Source: Promethearchaeota archaeon
Lineage (GTDB): Archaea; Asgardarchaeota; Lokiarchaeia; Sigyniarchaeales; SOKP01
NCBI GenBank assembly: GCA_016840085.1
Contig: JAEOTA010000085.1
Span: forward strand, 81,441 to 125,497
Direction of reading: 5' to 3'
DNA: 44,057 bases
Both the position numbers and the translations under genes were made by a program. Each line of letters opens with the position of its first letter. Position 1 is the stretch's first letter. Positions 33,325 to 41,992 of this stretch are shown piece by piece. The notes below the pieces were generated by a model. The model did not search any database. It saw only the letters and a program-made list of their open reading frames with translations, and was not told the DNA's origin.

Positions 33325-33726
33325 TTAACTGGATTTTAAAATAATTGAATCATTTTTTATGAAACCAGATAAAAGATTTCTCAGTATTAGTAATTCAACT
33401 TCTCTTCTTAAAATATCCTCACCAAGATCTAACTCTTCGTTTTCTTTTATAATTTGATTTAATTCTTGAAAAGAAATTGATTTTTGTTCATGTGAAATCT
33501 TTTTAATATGAGTTAAGATTATTTCTTGATTATAACTTGACCGACAATTAGAATCTAATTGATATAAGGTATGAATTAACCCGTAATTAAAATTATAATC
33601 ACTTGTTTTTTCAAATTCTTTTAATTTGTCAAGGATTATCATTGCTTCTTTGTATTTTTCTAAATCCATTAAATTTTGAGCTTCATTCAATTGGTTCATA
33701 AATTCTTTAGTGTTCATAATAATCAT
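33325..33726 (-). CDS. Small helical protein with PCI-like winged-helix tail
   Basis: 133 residues from ATG 33726 (ATG 33717 also possible). The N-terminal half is a TPR-like helical pair (AQNLMDLEKYKEAMIILDKL). The C-terminal half reads ISFQELNQIIKENEELDLGE, then EVELLILRNLLSGFIKNDS, resembling the winged helix at the end of eukaryotic PCI-domain proteins (start of a helix, 'E..L..LI..G.I.G.ID'). It starts four bases after the PIN toxin stop and is therefore the third gene of the toxin-antitoxin operon, or is only close by. No family name can be assigned with certainty. Confidence 0.55.
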   Translation of the reverse strand: MIIMNTKEFMNQLNEAQNLMDLEKYKEAMIILDKLKEFEKTSDYNFNYGLIHTLYQLDSNCRSSYNQEIILTHIKKISHEQKSISFQELNQIIKENEELDLGEDILRREVELLILRNLLSGFIKNDSIILKSS

Positions 33727-33730
33727 ACAA

Positions 33731-34141
33731 TCAACTAATAATTGAGGGTATCAAACCTTTAAAGTGTTTGTCAAAGGTAGCTAAAAAATTGCATTTTAAA
33801 CGTTTGCAATGAATTAAAATAGAACTATCAGTAAAAGATAATCTTTTTTCTTTATATTTTTGAAAGGTCTGCCAAGAATTCTTAAAATCTTCATCTGTAA
33901 AACTAATAATCTTTATCTTCCTACTATTTAAAAGGTAATTTCCCAGATTTATAGCAAAATCAGGACGTTTAATTCTTACTAATGCTAAGGTCGCCAATTC
34001 ATTAAACACTAATGTAGATGTGTATATCTCCCCGAATTCGTTTTTTAGAAATCTTCTCATCCAAGATTGAGCAATTTGGAAATTTTTATCATCCTTATTC
34101 TTGACTGCTAAAAAAAATCCTGTATCTAAAAAAACAGCCAT
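33731..34141 (-). CDS. vapC: PIN-domain toxin (VapC-like ribonuclease)
   Basis: 136 residues from ATG 34141, which follows the antitoxin stop by one base and has GGGGAAG as ribosome-binding site; ATG 34156 would overlap the antitoxin and add five residues. PIN acidic residues: Asp in AVFLDTGFF, Glu in VFNELATLAL, Asp in SFTDSSILI and Asp in ATFDKHF. This set binds the metal ions for RNA cleavage. The RHH protein upstream is the cognate antitoxin. It differs clearly from the PIN protein at 28163-28594, so the two modules are independent. Confidence 0.87.
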   Translation of the reverse strand: MAVFLDTGFFLAVKNKDDKNFQIAQSWMRRFLKNEFGEIYTSTLVFNELATLALVRIKRPDFAINLGNYLLNSRKIKIISFTDEDFKNSWQTFQKYKEKRLSFTDSSILIHCKRLKCNFLATFDKHFKGLIPSIIS

Positions 34142-34142
34142 T

Positions 34143-34418
34143 TTATTCTTCCCCATTTAAATGATATAAAAGCTCATCAACTCTTTCTGATAAATCTTCA
34201 ATACCTAACTCAAAAACATCGTCTAATCCTTTCCATGCATCATCATCAGTTATTGAATACGATATTTCCTTTTCTTCAAGACCTTCAGCTGTCATTGCAT
34301 CCTCAATCAATTTCGCTATAAGATCTTTCTTGCTAATTTTATTTCCTCGTAAAGTCAAATGAGAAATTAATTTATCCAATAATTTTAAATGTTTTTTATC
34401 AATCCTAATTGTACTCAT
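34143..34418 (-). CDS. Ribbon-helix-helix-type antitoxin
   Basis: 91 residues from ATG 34418. The N-terminus (STIRIDKKHLKLLDKLISHL) with KISKKDLIAKLIEDAM fits a ribbon-helix-helix DNA-binding domain; the acidic C-terminal half (DDDAWKGLDDVFELGIEDL) would cover the toxin. It precedes the PIN toxin with the stop and next start only one base apart. A 16-base perfect palindrome lies 23 bases upstream and is probably its operator. Confidence 0.75.
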   Translation of the reverse strand: MSTIRIDKKHLKLLDKLISHLTLRGNKISKKDLIAKLIEDAMTAEGLEEKEISYSITDDDAWKGLDDVFELGIEDLSERVDELLYHLNGEE

Positions 34419-34440
34419 ATTATCACATATGTTGTATCTT

Positions 34441-34456
34441 TGTATACTAGTATACA
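34441..34456. promoter_or_regulatory. Perfect 16-base palindrome, probable antitoxin operator
   Basis: TGTATACTAGTATACA equals its own reverse complement and lies 23-38 bases before the RHH antitoxin start. RHH antitoxins usually repress their own promoter by binding such palindromes. An 8-pair palindrome can occur by chance about once in a window this size, so its position is what makes it meaningful. Confidence 0.55.
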
Positions 34457-34558
34457 GAATTTTAAAATATATTAATTTTTTGATTTATCATCATAAAATA
34501 AGAAGGGAAAAGAGTTAACAAATAACACTGTAAGAGTTCTATGGATTCATATTACTTC

Positions 34559-35101
34559 TTACAAAGATTTAAATTTAAAATATAGTTGCTCTATAATCAC
34601 GTTAAATGCATCAACAACTCCTTCCCCTGTTTTTGCGGATGTGAAGAAAAATTTTAAAAAATTAAGATTTTCAACAAGTTTTTGGATATTTGTGGTATTT
34701 ATTGTATTTTCGTTCACTAAATCAACTTTATTAGCGAACAAAACCACTGGAATATTTCCACAGTTTTTTTCTACTACTTCATGCCAATTCCTTATATGTG
34801 TAAAGCTATTTCGACCAAGCTCATTTTCTTCAAGGCTATATACGATAATTGCTGCTTTACTCTCTTTGTAAAATAGATGTGTTAAAAAATTGAAATCATC
34901 TTGTCCTGCTATGTCCCAAAATATTAATCTAATGATATCTCCATTGATTTCTCTATTATATTTAGAAAATTGAGCACCAATTGTTTTAACATAATCCTTT
35001 TCAAATGTTCCTTTCGTGAATTTTTTAATTAAGGATGTCTTACCAACGGCTCCATCTCCAATAACTACTATCTTAAATCGAAATTCCTCAGAAATCTTCA
35101 T
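34559..35101 (-). CDS. Ras/Rab-like small GTPase
   Basis: 180 residues from ATG 35101. All G motifs are intact: G1 GDGAVGKTS (15-23), switch-I Thr40, G3 DIAGQ (63-67), G4 NKVD (124-127), G5 TSAK (154-157). The whole pattern, including WDIAGQ and 'KFTKGTF', is that of eukaryotic Ras-superfamily proteins as found in Asgards. The C-terminus (FKFKSL) has no Cys, so no prenylation. It lies 105 bases downstream of the TPR/longin-like gene on the same strand, so that protein may be its regulator or effector (inference). Confidence 0.9.
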   Translation of the reverse strand: MKISEEFRFKIVVIGDGAVGKTSLIKKFTKGTFEKDYVKTIGAQFSKYNREINGDIIRLIFWDIAGQDDFNFLTHLFYKESKAAIIVYSLEENELGRNSFTHIRNWHEVVEKNCGNIPVVLFANKVDLVNENTINTTNIQKLVENLNFLKFFFTSAKTGEGVVDAFNVIIEQLYFKFKSL

Positions 35102-35206
35102 TAGATTTCCATGTCTTAATCAAATAATATTTTTTTTTCATGTAAGAATAGATTTAAGTTAATATAAAATTTTGGTAAGCTGAAGTGATTGAATAATACA
35201 ATTCTA

Positions 35207-37156
35207 CTAATTTTTTTTCTCAACAAAGATCTCTATTATCAACGATTCAAGCGATGGAATACTGTGTGCTTGAACTGATTTACTCTTTTGGAAAAAATTC
35301 TGTAAAGATTGCCAAATAAGATTATCATTCTGTATGGAATCAAGAAAGTTTTTAATCTTATGGTGAGCAAAATATGACGCCCCCTTAAAGATATAGCATG
35401 TTAAAAATGGTTGAGCGGGCATCATAAGAAGCGTGTACTCACCAAAGACTGCCCTATCAAGGCCTTCCGAAAATACCTCACTAATAAAATAATTTATGGT
35501 GGTTAGGAAACCCCCTAATATATCATCTTCAAAAGAAAAATCCTCCATAAATTTTTTAGAGAATAAAAGATTACCACCCTCCGTTAGTATTAATAGCATA
35601 ACAGGGACTTCTTTTGATATTTCTGGAACTTCAATCATTCGTCTCTTTACCATATCTTCCATTTGCTCGTTCAAACCAGTAAACTCCAAACGTTCAGATA
35701 GAGATACTTCTGAAGTTTTTAAATTCTCCCACATTTTGGTTTTTCTGAGTAATTCATCATGTTCATATGAAATTTTCATTGCTAAGCGTTTCATACTATA
35801 GGATTCTGCTATTTTTTGTGCTCGGGTCAAAAACAGTCGGGCTGATTTTACATCAAAATTTAGTAAAGCTATTTTAGCTTGAAGTATGAACGTCTCACAA
35901 AAAACTAGATATGAATGTTGCTTTTCAGCAATATCCAATAGCCTGGAAATATAATAATTAAGTTCATTAAGTACCTCAATATTATTCTCTATACGATATT
36001 CCGTGAGAAGTATGTCACAAAGATGGATATGAGCTTTAATAATAAGATCAAAAAATATAGTATCAGTTTCTATAAGTTCTTTGAATAATTCTTCTGCTTT
36101 TGCTTTATCTCGGATTCGAGAACTTGTTTTTAAAATTAGGGCTTTATCAAATTTGTAAAGAATTTCAATTCTATCATTTCTTTTTTGGTTATAAATTTTT
36201 TCCAAACGATGAAAATATTTTTGAGCACGTTCGTTATCTCCATGTTCAAATGCTAAGCTTATTAAATTTTCAATAGGGGTTTCTATATCAAACAAACTAT
36301 GAGGATTCTGCTCGTAAAGATTTATACTCTCCTCTAAATGTTCCACAGCAAGTTCATATTCACCCATTTCACTATACAAAATCCCCATATTACTTAATAG
36401 AAATGCAATATAAGCATTATTCTTCATCTTTTTAAATAATTTTAAACCCTTTATGTAATATTTCAAGCTTTTATCCATTTCGCCAATAGATTCATAATAT
36501 CCTCCAAAATAGATTTGACACAGAGCAATCCAGAAGTGATTAAATTTAATTTCCTTTGCAAGAGATAATGCTTTTTTAAAGTGCTCCCTAGAAAGATCAA
36601 AATTGCTTTTTACTCGCACTAAATAACTCCCCATTATAAGATTAGCCCAGACGATTTCGAATGATTTATCGAATTTTTCTTGTGAATCTAAGATCCACTC
36701 TAAAGATTTCTCAACCAAATCTACTTTACCACCATGCAATCCAACAAAGGCTTTTGTTACACTTAGACGAACTTTTCTTTGACTTATAATTTCTTTAGAC
36801 ACATTTGAAATAGACTTTATTACTGATTCAATTTCTTTAAAAAAATTGAACGCTTCCTCAAATTTACCAGCTATTGCTAATCCAGTGATAATAAACCACA
36901 ACCCATCAAAAGATTGGAGATTATCATTACGGTCTTGACCTTCTTTATATATTTTCTCACCTAAATTAATGAGATCTTCCCCTTTATTAAGATAAAAGAG
37001 AATTAATCCCTTAAGAAACTGAAAGTAACTTTTTTGCTGAAGACTAAGCCCCTCAAAATGGCTCTCATCATTTAATACTTCAAGAGCCTCATCCAGCTTA
37101 CCAGTATCAAAAAGCTTTTCCACTCTCATTAATTGCTTTAACTCTGGGTGAGACAT
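35207..37156 (-). CDS. TPR protein with C-terminal longin/roadblock-like domain
   Basis: 649 residues from ATG 37156. Residues 1 to about 490 form tetratricopeptide-type repeats; the clearest are KALSLAKEIKFNHFWIALCQ (with IYFGGYYESIGEMDKSLKYY) and NMGILYSEMGEYELAVEHLE. From about 517 there is a separate alpha/beta domain (VPVMLLILTEGGNLLFSKKF, then GGFLTTINYFISEVFSEGL and FLTCYIFKGASYFAHHKIK). Its strand-strand-helix-strand order is that of longin/roadblock-type GTPase-regulating domains. Such TPR-longin proteins are frequent in Lokiarchaeal genomes. The next gene is a Ras-like GTPase. No signal or membrane segment. Confidence 0.75.
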   Translation of the reverse strand: MSHPELKQLMRVEKLFDTGKLDEALEVLNDESHFEGLSLQQKSYFQFLKGLILFYLNKGEDLINLGEKIYKEGQDRNDNLQSFDGLWFIITGLAIAGKFEEAFNFFKEIESVIKSISNVSKEIISQRKVRLSVTKAFVGLHGGKVDLVEKSLEWILDSQEKFDKSFEIVWANLIMGSYLVRVKSNFDLSREHFKKALSLAKEIKFNHFWIALCQIYFGGYYESIGEMDKSLKYYIKGLKLFKKMKNNAYIAFLLSNMGILYSEMGEYELAVEHLEESINLYEQNPHSLFDIETPIENLISLAFEHGDNERAQKYFHRLEKIYNQKRNDRIEILYKFDKALILKTSSRIRDKAKAEELFKELIETDTIFFDLIIKAHIHLCDILLTEYRIENNIEVLNELNYYISRLLDIAEKQHSYLVFCETFILQAKIALLNFDVKSARLFLTRAQKIAESYSMKRLAMKISYEHDELLRKTKMWENLKTSEVSLSERLEFTGLNEQMEDMVKRRMIEVPEISKEVPVMLLILTEGGNLLFSKKFMEDFSFEDDILGGFLTTINYFISEVFSEGLDRAVFGEYTLLMMPAQPFLTCYIFKGASYFAHHKIKNFLDSIQNDNLIWQSLQNFFQKSKSVQAHSIPSLESLIIEIFVEKKN

Positions 37157-37285
37157 TTATTTATTTGATTTGGATTATAACGTTATGAATATACTAAGCT
37201 AATAATGATTTTAAACCTAATGTTTAATGAATTGCACTCTTAGTAAAAGTCTGAATTTTTTAAAAAATTGTTGTAAGTGTGCTTA

Positions 37286-37384
37286 TCACCCATATCTAAT
37301 GAAAAAAGCACTACGATCAAATATAGGGTTAAAAATCTCACACATATCAGGAGTGAAGTGAACTTTCTTAGTAATATAGTAAAT
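37286..37384 (-). pseudogene. Decayed fragment of a HemG-like flavodoxin
   Basis: A 33-codon stretch ending at TGA 37286 reads KKVHFTPDMCEIFNPIFD. It matches the adjacent HemG-like gene (RKEMGFTPDLVESFKPVLDF) in spacing and residues. No other part of the gene remains in the 270-base gap. It is the remains of a tandem duplicate lying directly downstream of the surviving copy. The rest of the gap 37157-37426 shows nothing else. Confidence 0.5.
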
Positions 37385-37426
37385 TAAAACATCGAGAAAA
37401 AAAAAATTAAATAGAATACTAGTCAG

Positions 37427-38007
37427 CTATTTCAAGAGGCTAACAAACTTATCTATGAATGCTGAGATATTATCCCAATCGCGAAAATCATTGCACCCTT
37501 TGTAATCTAGTTCTATCCCCCTTTTTTTCGCGAGCAATCTATAAAACGACTTTGAAATTACTCTATCATCGCGCTCTAAAGGAGAAAAAGGACTAAAATC
37601 CAACACTGGTTTAAAACTCTCGACTAGATCGGGAGTGAATCCCATTTCTTTTCTCAGGTGCTTCATAAATTTTTCTTTATTATTATTCTTTCTAAGCAAC
37701 AAGGCAGGATTGAGGGCGTCGTTTTCAAACAAAACAACTGGATATTGATGTAGTTTGTAATAGGCAAGATCTCTTTTTAAGAAAGATTTCTTTAATTTTT
37801 TCAGTCTCCACACCCCTTGATCGATGCCGAGAATAATACCACTGTACTGTTCAAGGGGGGATAGACCTCTGTGTTTTGATTACGAATTACATCAACAGTT
37901 ATTACTTCCAACCCCTTTTTTTGCGGTCGATCCTTAATGAAATTGGCTATTTGTTTCACGTAGCCGTACTCTGAATGATAGATAATTAATACTTTTTTCT
38001 CCATCAT
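37427..38007 (-). pseudogene. HemG-like flavodoxin-type protein, broken by a one-base frameshift
   Basis: Two frames make one protein. From ATG 38007, 68 codons give a flavodoxin N-terminus (VLIIYHSEYGYVKQIANFIK, with the FMN phosphate loop, up to SASIKG). The continuation WRLKKLKKSFLKRDLAYY and later FTPDLVESFKPVLDF lies in the next frame and ends at 37427. The switch is at a run of four G at about 37810-37818: one additional G would restore SASIKG-VWRLKKL. The arrangement 'flavodoxin plus FTPDL..FKPVLD and W in RDWDNI' matches HemG-type menaquinone-linked protoporphyrinogen oxidase. It may be an assembly indel, a pseudogene, or a slippage site. Confidence 0.65.
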
Positions 38008-38028
38008 ATTTCACCTTCTGCTTTACAT

Positions 38029-38571
38029 CTATCTCTTTTTGAAAATATAAGTTTTGCCGTGTGCTTGGCAAAATTGTTCTAGAGCGGCTCTAATTTTCTT
38101 CAATCCTTTTCTGGAATAATCTTTTTGGCTTTGTACTATGAAAGATTTCGCAGCTTCCAAGAAGTGAAACTTGTAATAACTCGTATATGTAGATGAAAAA
38201 AAATCCAGGAAATCTTCTTTGGATAATCTTGATACTTCTAAAGTGTCGAAAGATTTGTTTTTAACGGTAAAAATCGGCTTTTTGGGAACTTTAAAAGTAA
38301 TCGTATTTTGATCTATTAAAAAGCTTCTTACTTGACGCCCACCTCTCATCTTAAAGCCTATATATATGAGAAGCACGATCACGATAAATCCTAACACCAA
38401 CAAAATAATGGTTCCAATTGCGCTTTAAAAATTGGTTTCTGGAGTTTCCGCTATATTGGTGATGACAACAGCGATTATTATTAAAAGAGAAATCCCGAAA
38501 ATAATGCAGCAAACACTAGAGTAATACGATTTTCTAAGGGTTTCTTTTATTTCAATTACATTTTCGCTCAT
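38029..38571 (-). pseudogene. Membrane protein gene interrupted by an in-frame TAA
   Basis: From ATG 38571 a frame of 181 codons reaches the stop at 38029, broken only by TAA at codon 49 (38425-38427). The first part (MSENVIEIKETLRKSYYSSV, then one helix to VVITNIAETPETNF) and the second (SAIGTIILLVLGFIVIVLLI, then a cytoplasmic domain) would make a two-helix protein with a C-terminal domain of about 100 residues (RQVRSFLIDQNTITFK onward). The stop falls in the loop between helices. Alternatively two small proteins are made, the second from TTG or GTG near 38403. No family recognised. The upstream region carries the shared island promoter element. Confidence 0.55.
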
Positions 38572-38621
38572 AATTTTTCACTTTTTTTAGAATTTATATA
38601 TATAATAAATTAGTTGGAATT

Positions 38622-38655
38622 AGCTATTTAAAACCACGAGGTAGGATTTTTTAAA
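38622..38655 (-). promoter_or_regulatory. Shared promoter element, copy 1
   Basis: Minus-strand AAAATCCTACCTCGTGGTTT followed by TAAATA, a TATA-like box with a conserved upstream part, about 55 bases before the 38571 start. Near-identical copies precede the genes starting at 38932 and 41949. Confidence 0.6.
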
Positions 38656-38716
38656 GAAATTAAAAAAATATCAATTTAATTTCTTTACATTTTAATAATC
38701 CCCGATAACCTTACTT

Positions 38717-38941
38717 CTAGCAATACTCTATTACATAATAACAAAAAAAGAGTATTAATATCCCTACAAAAACTATAGTAAATAAGTTGAGAAAGTTAAG
38801 TTCTGGAAAGTAGTTAGTAATAGCAAATGTAGTTATTAAAGCCAATAAAAAAATTCCAATTAAACCTAGAATTATTGAATATAATATTTTTGAAGCCAAC
38901 CTTTTCGATTTTGGTTTTTCTTCTTCAGACATATAATTCAT
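38717..38941 (-). CDS. Small two-helix membrane protein
   Basis: 74 residues from ATG 38941, or 71 from ATG 38932; the promoter element at 38953-38988 fits a leaderless or very short-leader message from the latter. After a charged N-terminus (MSEEEKPKSKRLASK) there are two membrane helices, about 21-43 and 52-72. No family recognised. It shares a promoter element with the genes at 38571 and 41949, so the three are probably regulated together. Confidence 0.6.
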   Translation of the reverse strand: MNYMSEEEKPKSKRLASKILYSIILGLIGIFLLALITTFAITNYFPELNFLNLFTIVFVGILILFFCYYVIEYC

Positions 38942-38952
38942 CCTAGATTTAG

Positions 38953-38988
38953 TTTGATATTTAAAACCACAAGGAAGGATTTTTTACA
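38953..38988 (-). promoter_or_regulatory. Shared promoter element, copy 2
   Basis: Minus-strand AAAATCCTTCCTTGTGGTTT then TAAATA. The TATA-like TTTTAAATA lies 26-34 bases before ATG 38932, the distance expected for a leaderless transcript. This copy is nearly identical to those at 38622-38655 and 41993-42028. Confidence 0.65.
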
Positions 38989-39048
38989 AAAAACGCAATA
39001 ATTCCTATCCAATATGAGTTATTAAAAAAAATAAGATTTAGAAGTAAA

Positions 39049-39511
39049 TTATTGAAATAATTTCTTTATTTTTTCTTTTTGAATAAGTGTTAATGATATT
39101 ATACTTATTATTAAAAAAACTAAATAGTATTGCCCGAAAGGAATTTCACCACCACCATTAGAGACTGCTTGAGTAGGGCTATATTTTATAATAAAAAGAT
39201 TATAACTCGTCAATCCAAAACTATTGGTTCTCCCTGTGTTGAATATATTATCTGAAGAATCTATTTCAATAGAGGAACTATATTCGTTTCCAGTTCCCCC
39301 CCAAGTGCGATTCCACAATTGCTCTCCCACACTATTATAACACGCTATGGCTGTATCACGCTGACCTAAACCAAAAGAATGCGTTGTTCCCCCAATAATT
39401 ACATTATCCGAAGAATCAATCCCAATAGAAAAACCATAATCCTGTTCAGTTCCTCCCCAAGAAAGATTCCATAATTGTTGACCCAAACTATTAAATTTAA
39501 ATAAATAAGAT
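39049..39511 (-). pseudogene. Truncated surface protein with SBBP-type beta-propeller repeats and C-terminal anchor
   Basis: The open frame begins abruptly after a TAA near 39513 with KFNSLGQQLWNLSWGGTEQD; the first start-like codon is a TTG at 39486. It contains two SBBP-type repeats (GIDSSDNVIIGGTTHSFG, EIDSSDNIFNTGRTNSFG), each preceded by an 'LWN..WGG' strand. Such repeats form beta-propellers of many blades, so most of the protein, including any signal peptide, is missing. The end (FGQYYLVFLIISIISLTLIQ, then KEKIKKLFQ) is a membrane anchor like those of the next two genes. It sits 11 bases after the stop of the 808-residue protein. A remnant fused downstream of another gene is the best reading. 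Confidence 0.6.
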
Positions 39512-39522
39512 TATGAAGAAAA

Positions 39523-41949
39523 TTACTGAAATATTTTCTTTATTTTTCGTTTTTGAACAATTATCAGTGATACTACGCCGATTATTAGAAATATCGAATA
39601 GTAGTATCCAAAAGCAATCGCTTGAGTTCCTCTATCAGATTCAACTGTCACTTCAATAATATCACTATTAAAATTTCCTGCTTTATCATAAACGGTACAA
39701 TTGAAGATATAGCTCCCTACCGATAAACCATCTACGTTAATATTGATTGGATTTCCGTCCCAAACATCATCTTGAACTTTTACACCATCTCTAGTTATGA
39801 TGTAGAAATCAGGATTGATATCAAATCCATCCCATGTTATATTATTTCCGATAGAATTCTCTTTATATACAATATCATCTGGGCTATTTATTAAGGGAAT
39901 AGTTGTATCAATGGTTAATAAAAAGGGAATTGAATAATTTCCTTGATTTCCAGTAGTATCAAAAGCACAGACTCGCCAATACCATTCCCCATCAGTTAAG
40001 TCAGAAGTTATTTGATAGTTTGTAGCGTCAATTCCCGTAAAACTAACAAGATCAACTGAGGAGAATAATGAAGATCTATCTAGTTGTAATGTGTAATTTA
40101 TAGCCTGAGGAACACTACTCCAAGAAAATATAGGTCTATGGATATTCTCATAATTACCATCATTAGGATTGGTCAATACGGGAGTACCTGGAGGAATATC
40201 TACATCTAAAGTCCGAAAATTTGAAAATATTCCTAAATCTCCTTCAGAATCAATTCCCGCTACCCTCCAATACCATATATCATCGCTTAAAGGTGTTATC
40301 GGAGTATAATGTGTATTGCTCGTAGTAATATTTATAAAATCAAGTGAATCAAAGCTTATGGATGTATCTAATTGGAAATTATATTCGAAAGCTCCTGATA
40401 ATGGAAACCATTCGAAATATGGATAAGAAACATTCACATGGGCATTATCACTTGGAATATTTAAACTGGGAGCAACCAAAACAGTGTTGTAGGAAATAAT
40501 TAATGTATGTATCAAAGGTGTTTTATGAGGATCAGATGTCGATAACATTACTTTCCATTTCAAAATATTTCCCAGATTAACAAACCAATGAACCTCGCCT
40601 GGCGTTACTTGTTCCCAATGAGTTCCGTTATCTGGGGTAAGATAATATGTTAAACTAGTACCTATCGGAGTGCTTCCAGAAACTGTTAAGATAACACTGG
40701 AAAGTAAAAATGTGCTAGAACCCACAAACAATTCTAAAGACAATGCAACCGCATTTGATTCGAACTCATTAATTTTGTTAAAATCAACTGTTATATACAT
40801 ATGAACGGTCAAAATGATGGCAATACCGTTTTTTACATCTAAAGATCTTGGTCCTTCATTGGAAGGTAAATCATAGATAAATTCTAAATTGGGATTTAAG
40901 AGATCGGTTATATTGTAAACTAAAACATTCCAATTTGATGCTATAATCCCATAAATACCTAAGTAAAGATAGTTCCCTTCAACAAAAACGCAATTTACAA
41001 CATAATCATCAAATTCGATATAACTAATCTGAGTCGTATTTTCAGGATTGGTGATATTTACTATTTCTAATCCTAATATTCCTCCTACAAATAGTTCATT
41101 TCCTGAGATATATCCTGTAATAGAATCGGGCATTGCTAAAGAATAAACATTTTCTAAATAATTTATAATAGGATTAGAAGGATCACTTACATCAACAGTT
41201 ATCACAGTATCCATATGAGTTATGATGTAAATATAATCCCCTTTTATTAGCATATCATCTATATATCCTAAATCGTAGGGAGCCGAAGTGTAAGAATATC
41301 TCACTGGATTAGTTGGATCACTAACGTCAAAAACAACGAATTGAACTTGGCGATCTATTATGTAAGCATAATCACCAGAAACGACTATAAATCTGGCATC
41401 AACATCATCATATGGATAAATAGGTCTATAATTGTTATTAGATCCAACTAAAGTAGGGTTAGAGGGATCAGTGATATTAAATATTAATAATCCAAGATCA
41501 CCTGATGCCAGGTACATATAATTCCCAGATACTATGAAATCAGCACACCATTGTCCTGTTGATCCGAGTAATATAGGAGATGAACGATTTGAGATATCAT
41601 AAATCTCTATATCATCTGTAACATCTATATAGGCAATATCTCCCACTGTAATAATTTTCAAACCACTAATTGATTGATTGGAAAGAGTCATCTCTACGTT
41701 GGGTAAATATAAAGTTCCATCTCCCCAACCTGAAGCATTTGTATTTTGATCCATGTAATTCGTATCTGTGAAATTTTCATGATAAGCTCCTGAACTAGTC
41801 ATTCGAGGGGGTGTGTTTCTTTGATCTAATAAATGAAAAATATTTAGATGTAATGAAGATATGCTTAATGGTACGATTGGGATAAATAGAATTATTAGAA
41901 TTACTAATAGGAGATTAATTCTGTTTATTTTTTTTCTCATATTATTCAC
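39523..41949 (-). CDS. Large anchored surface protein with LVIVD-type propeller and Ig/Fn3-like domains
   Basis: 808 residues from ATG 41949. A signal peptide or signal anchor lies at about 10-35 (INLLLVILIILFIPIVPLSI). Residues 90 to 400 hold repeated LVIVD-type blades (GNYMYLASGDLGLLIFNITD, GDYAYIIDRQVQFVVFDVSD, GDYIYIITHMDTVITVDVSD), a secreted beta-propeller. Two Fn3-like domains follow (YFEWFPLSGAFEYNFQLDTS and FSWSSVPQAINYTLQLDRSS regions), then an Ig-like domain (SVGSYIFNCTVYDKAGNFNS) and a C-terminal membrane helix with basic tail (VQKRKIKKIFQ). Likely an extracellular adhesin or scaffold. It is preceded by the shared promoter element. Confidence 0.8.
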   Translation of the reverse strand: MNNMRKKINRINLLLVILIILFIPIVPLSISSLHLNIFHLLDQRNTPPRMTSSGAYHENFTDTNYMDQNTNASGWGDGTLYLPNVEMTLSNQSISGLKIITVGDIAYIDVTDDIEIYDISNRSSPILLGSTGQWCADFIVSGNYMYLASGDLGLLIFNITDPSNPTLVGSNNNYRPIYPYDDVDARFIVVSGDYAYIIDRQVQFVVFDVSDPTNPVRYSYTSAPYDLGYIDDMLIKGDYIYIITHMDTVITVDVSDPSNPIINYLENVYSLAMPDSITGYISGNELFVGGILGLEIVNITNPENTTQISYIEFDDYVVNCVFVEGNYLYLGIYGIIASNWNVLVYNITDLLNPNLEFIYDLPSNEGPRSLDVKNGIAIILTVHMYITVDFNKINEFESNAVALSLELFVGSSTFLLSSVILTVSGSTPIGTSLTYYLTPDNGTHWEQVTPGEVHWFVNLGNILKWKVMLSTSDPHKTPLIHTLIISYNTVLVAPSLNIPSDNAHVNVSYPYFEWFPLSGAFEYNFQLDTSISFDSLDFINITTSNTHYTPITPLSDDIWYWRVAGIDSEGDLGIFSNFRTLDVDIPPGTPVLTNPNDGNYENIHRPIFSWSSVPQAINYTLQLDRSSLFSSVDLVSFTGIDATNYQITSDLTDGEWYWRVCAFDTTGNQGNYSIPFLLTIDTTIPLINSPDDIVYKENSIGNNITWDGFDINPDFYIITRDGVKVQDDVWDGNPININVDGLSVGSYIFNCTVYDKAGNFNSDIIEVTVESDRGTQAIAFGYYYSIFLIIGVVSLIIVQKRKIKKIFQ

Positions 41950-41992
41950 ATTTTTTATTAAAATTTACAGTTATGAAAAGATTTTTGAGTTA

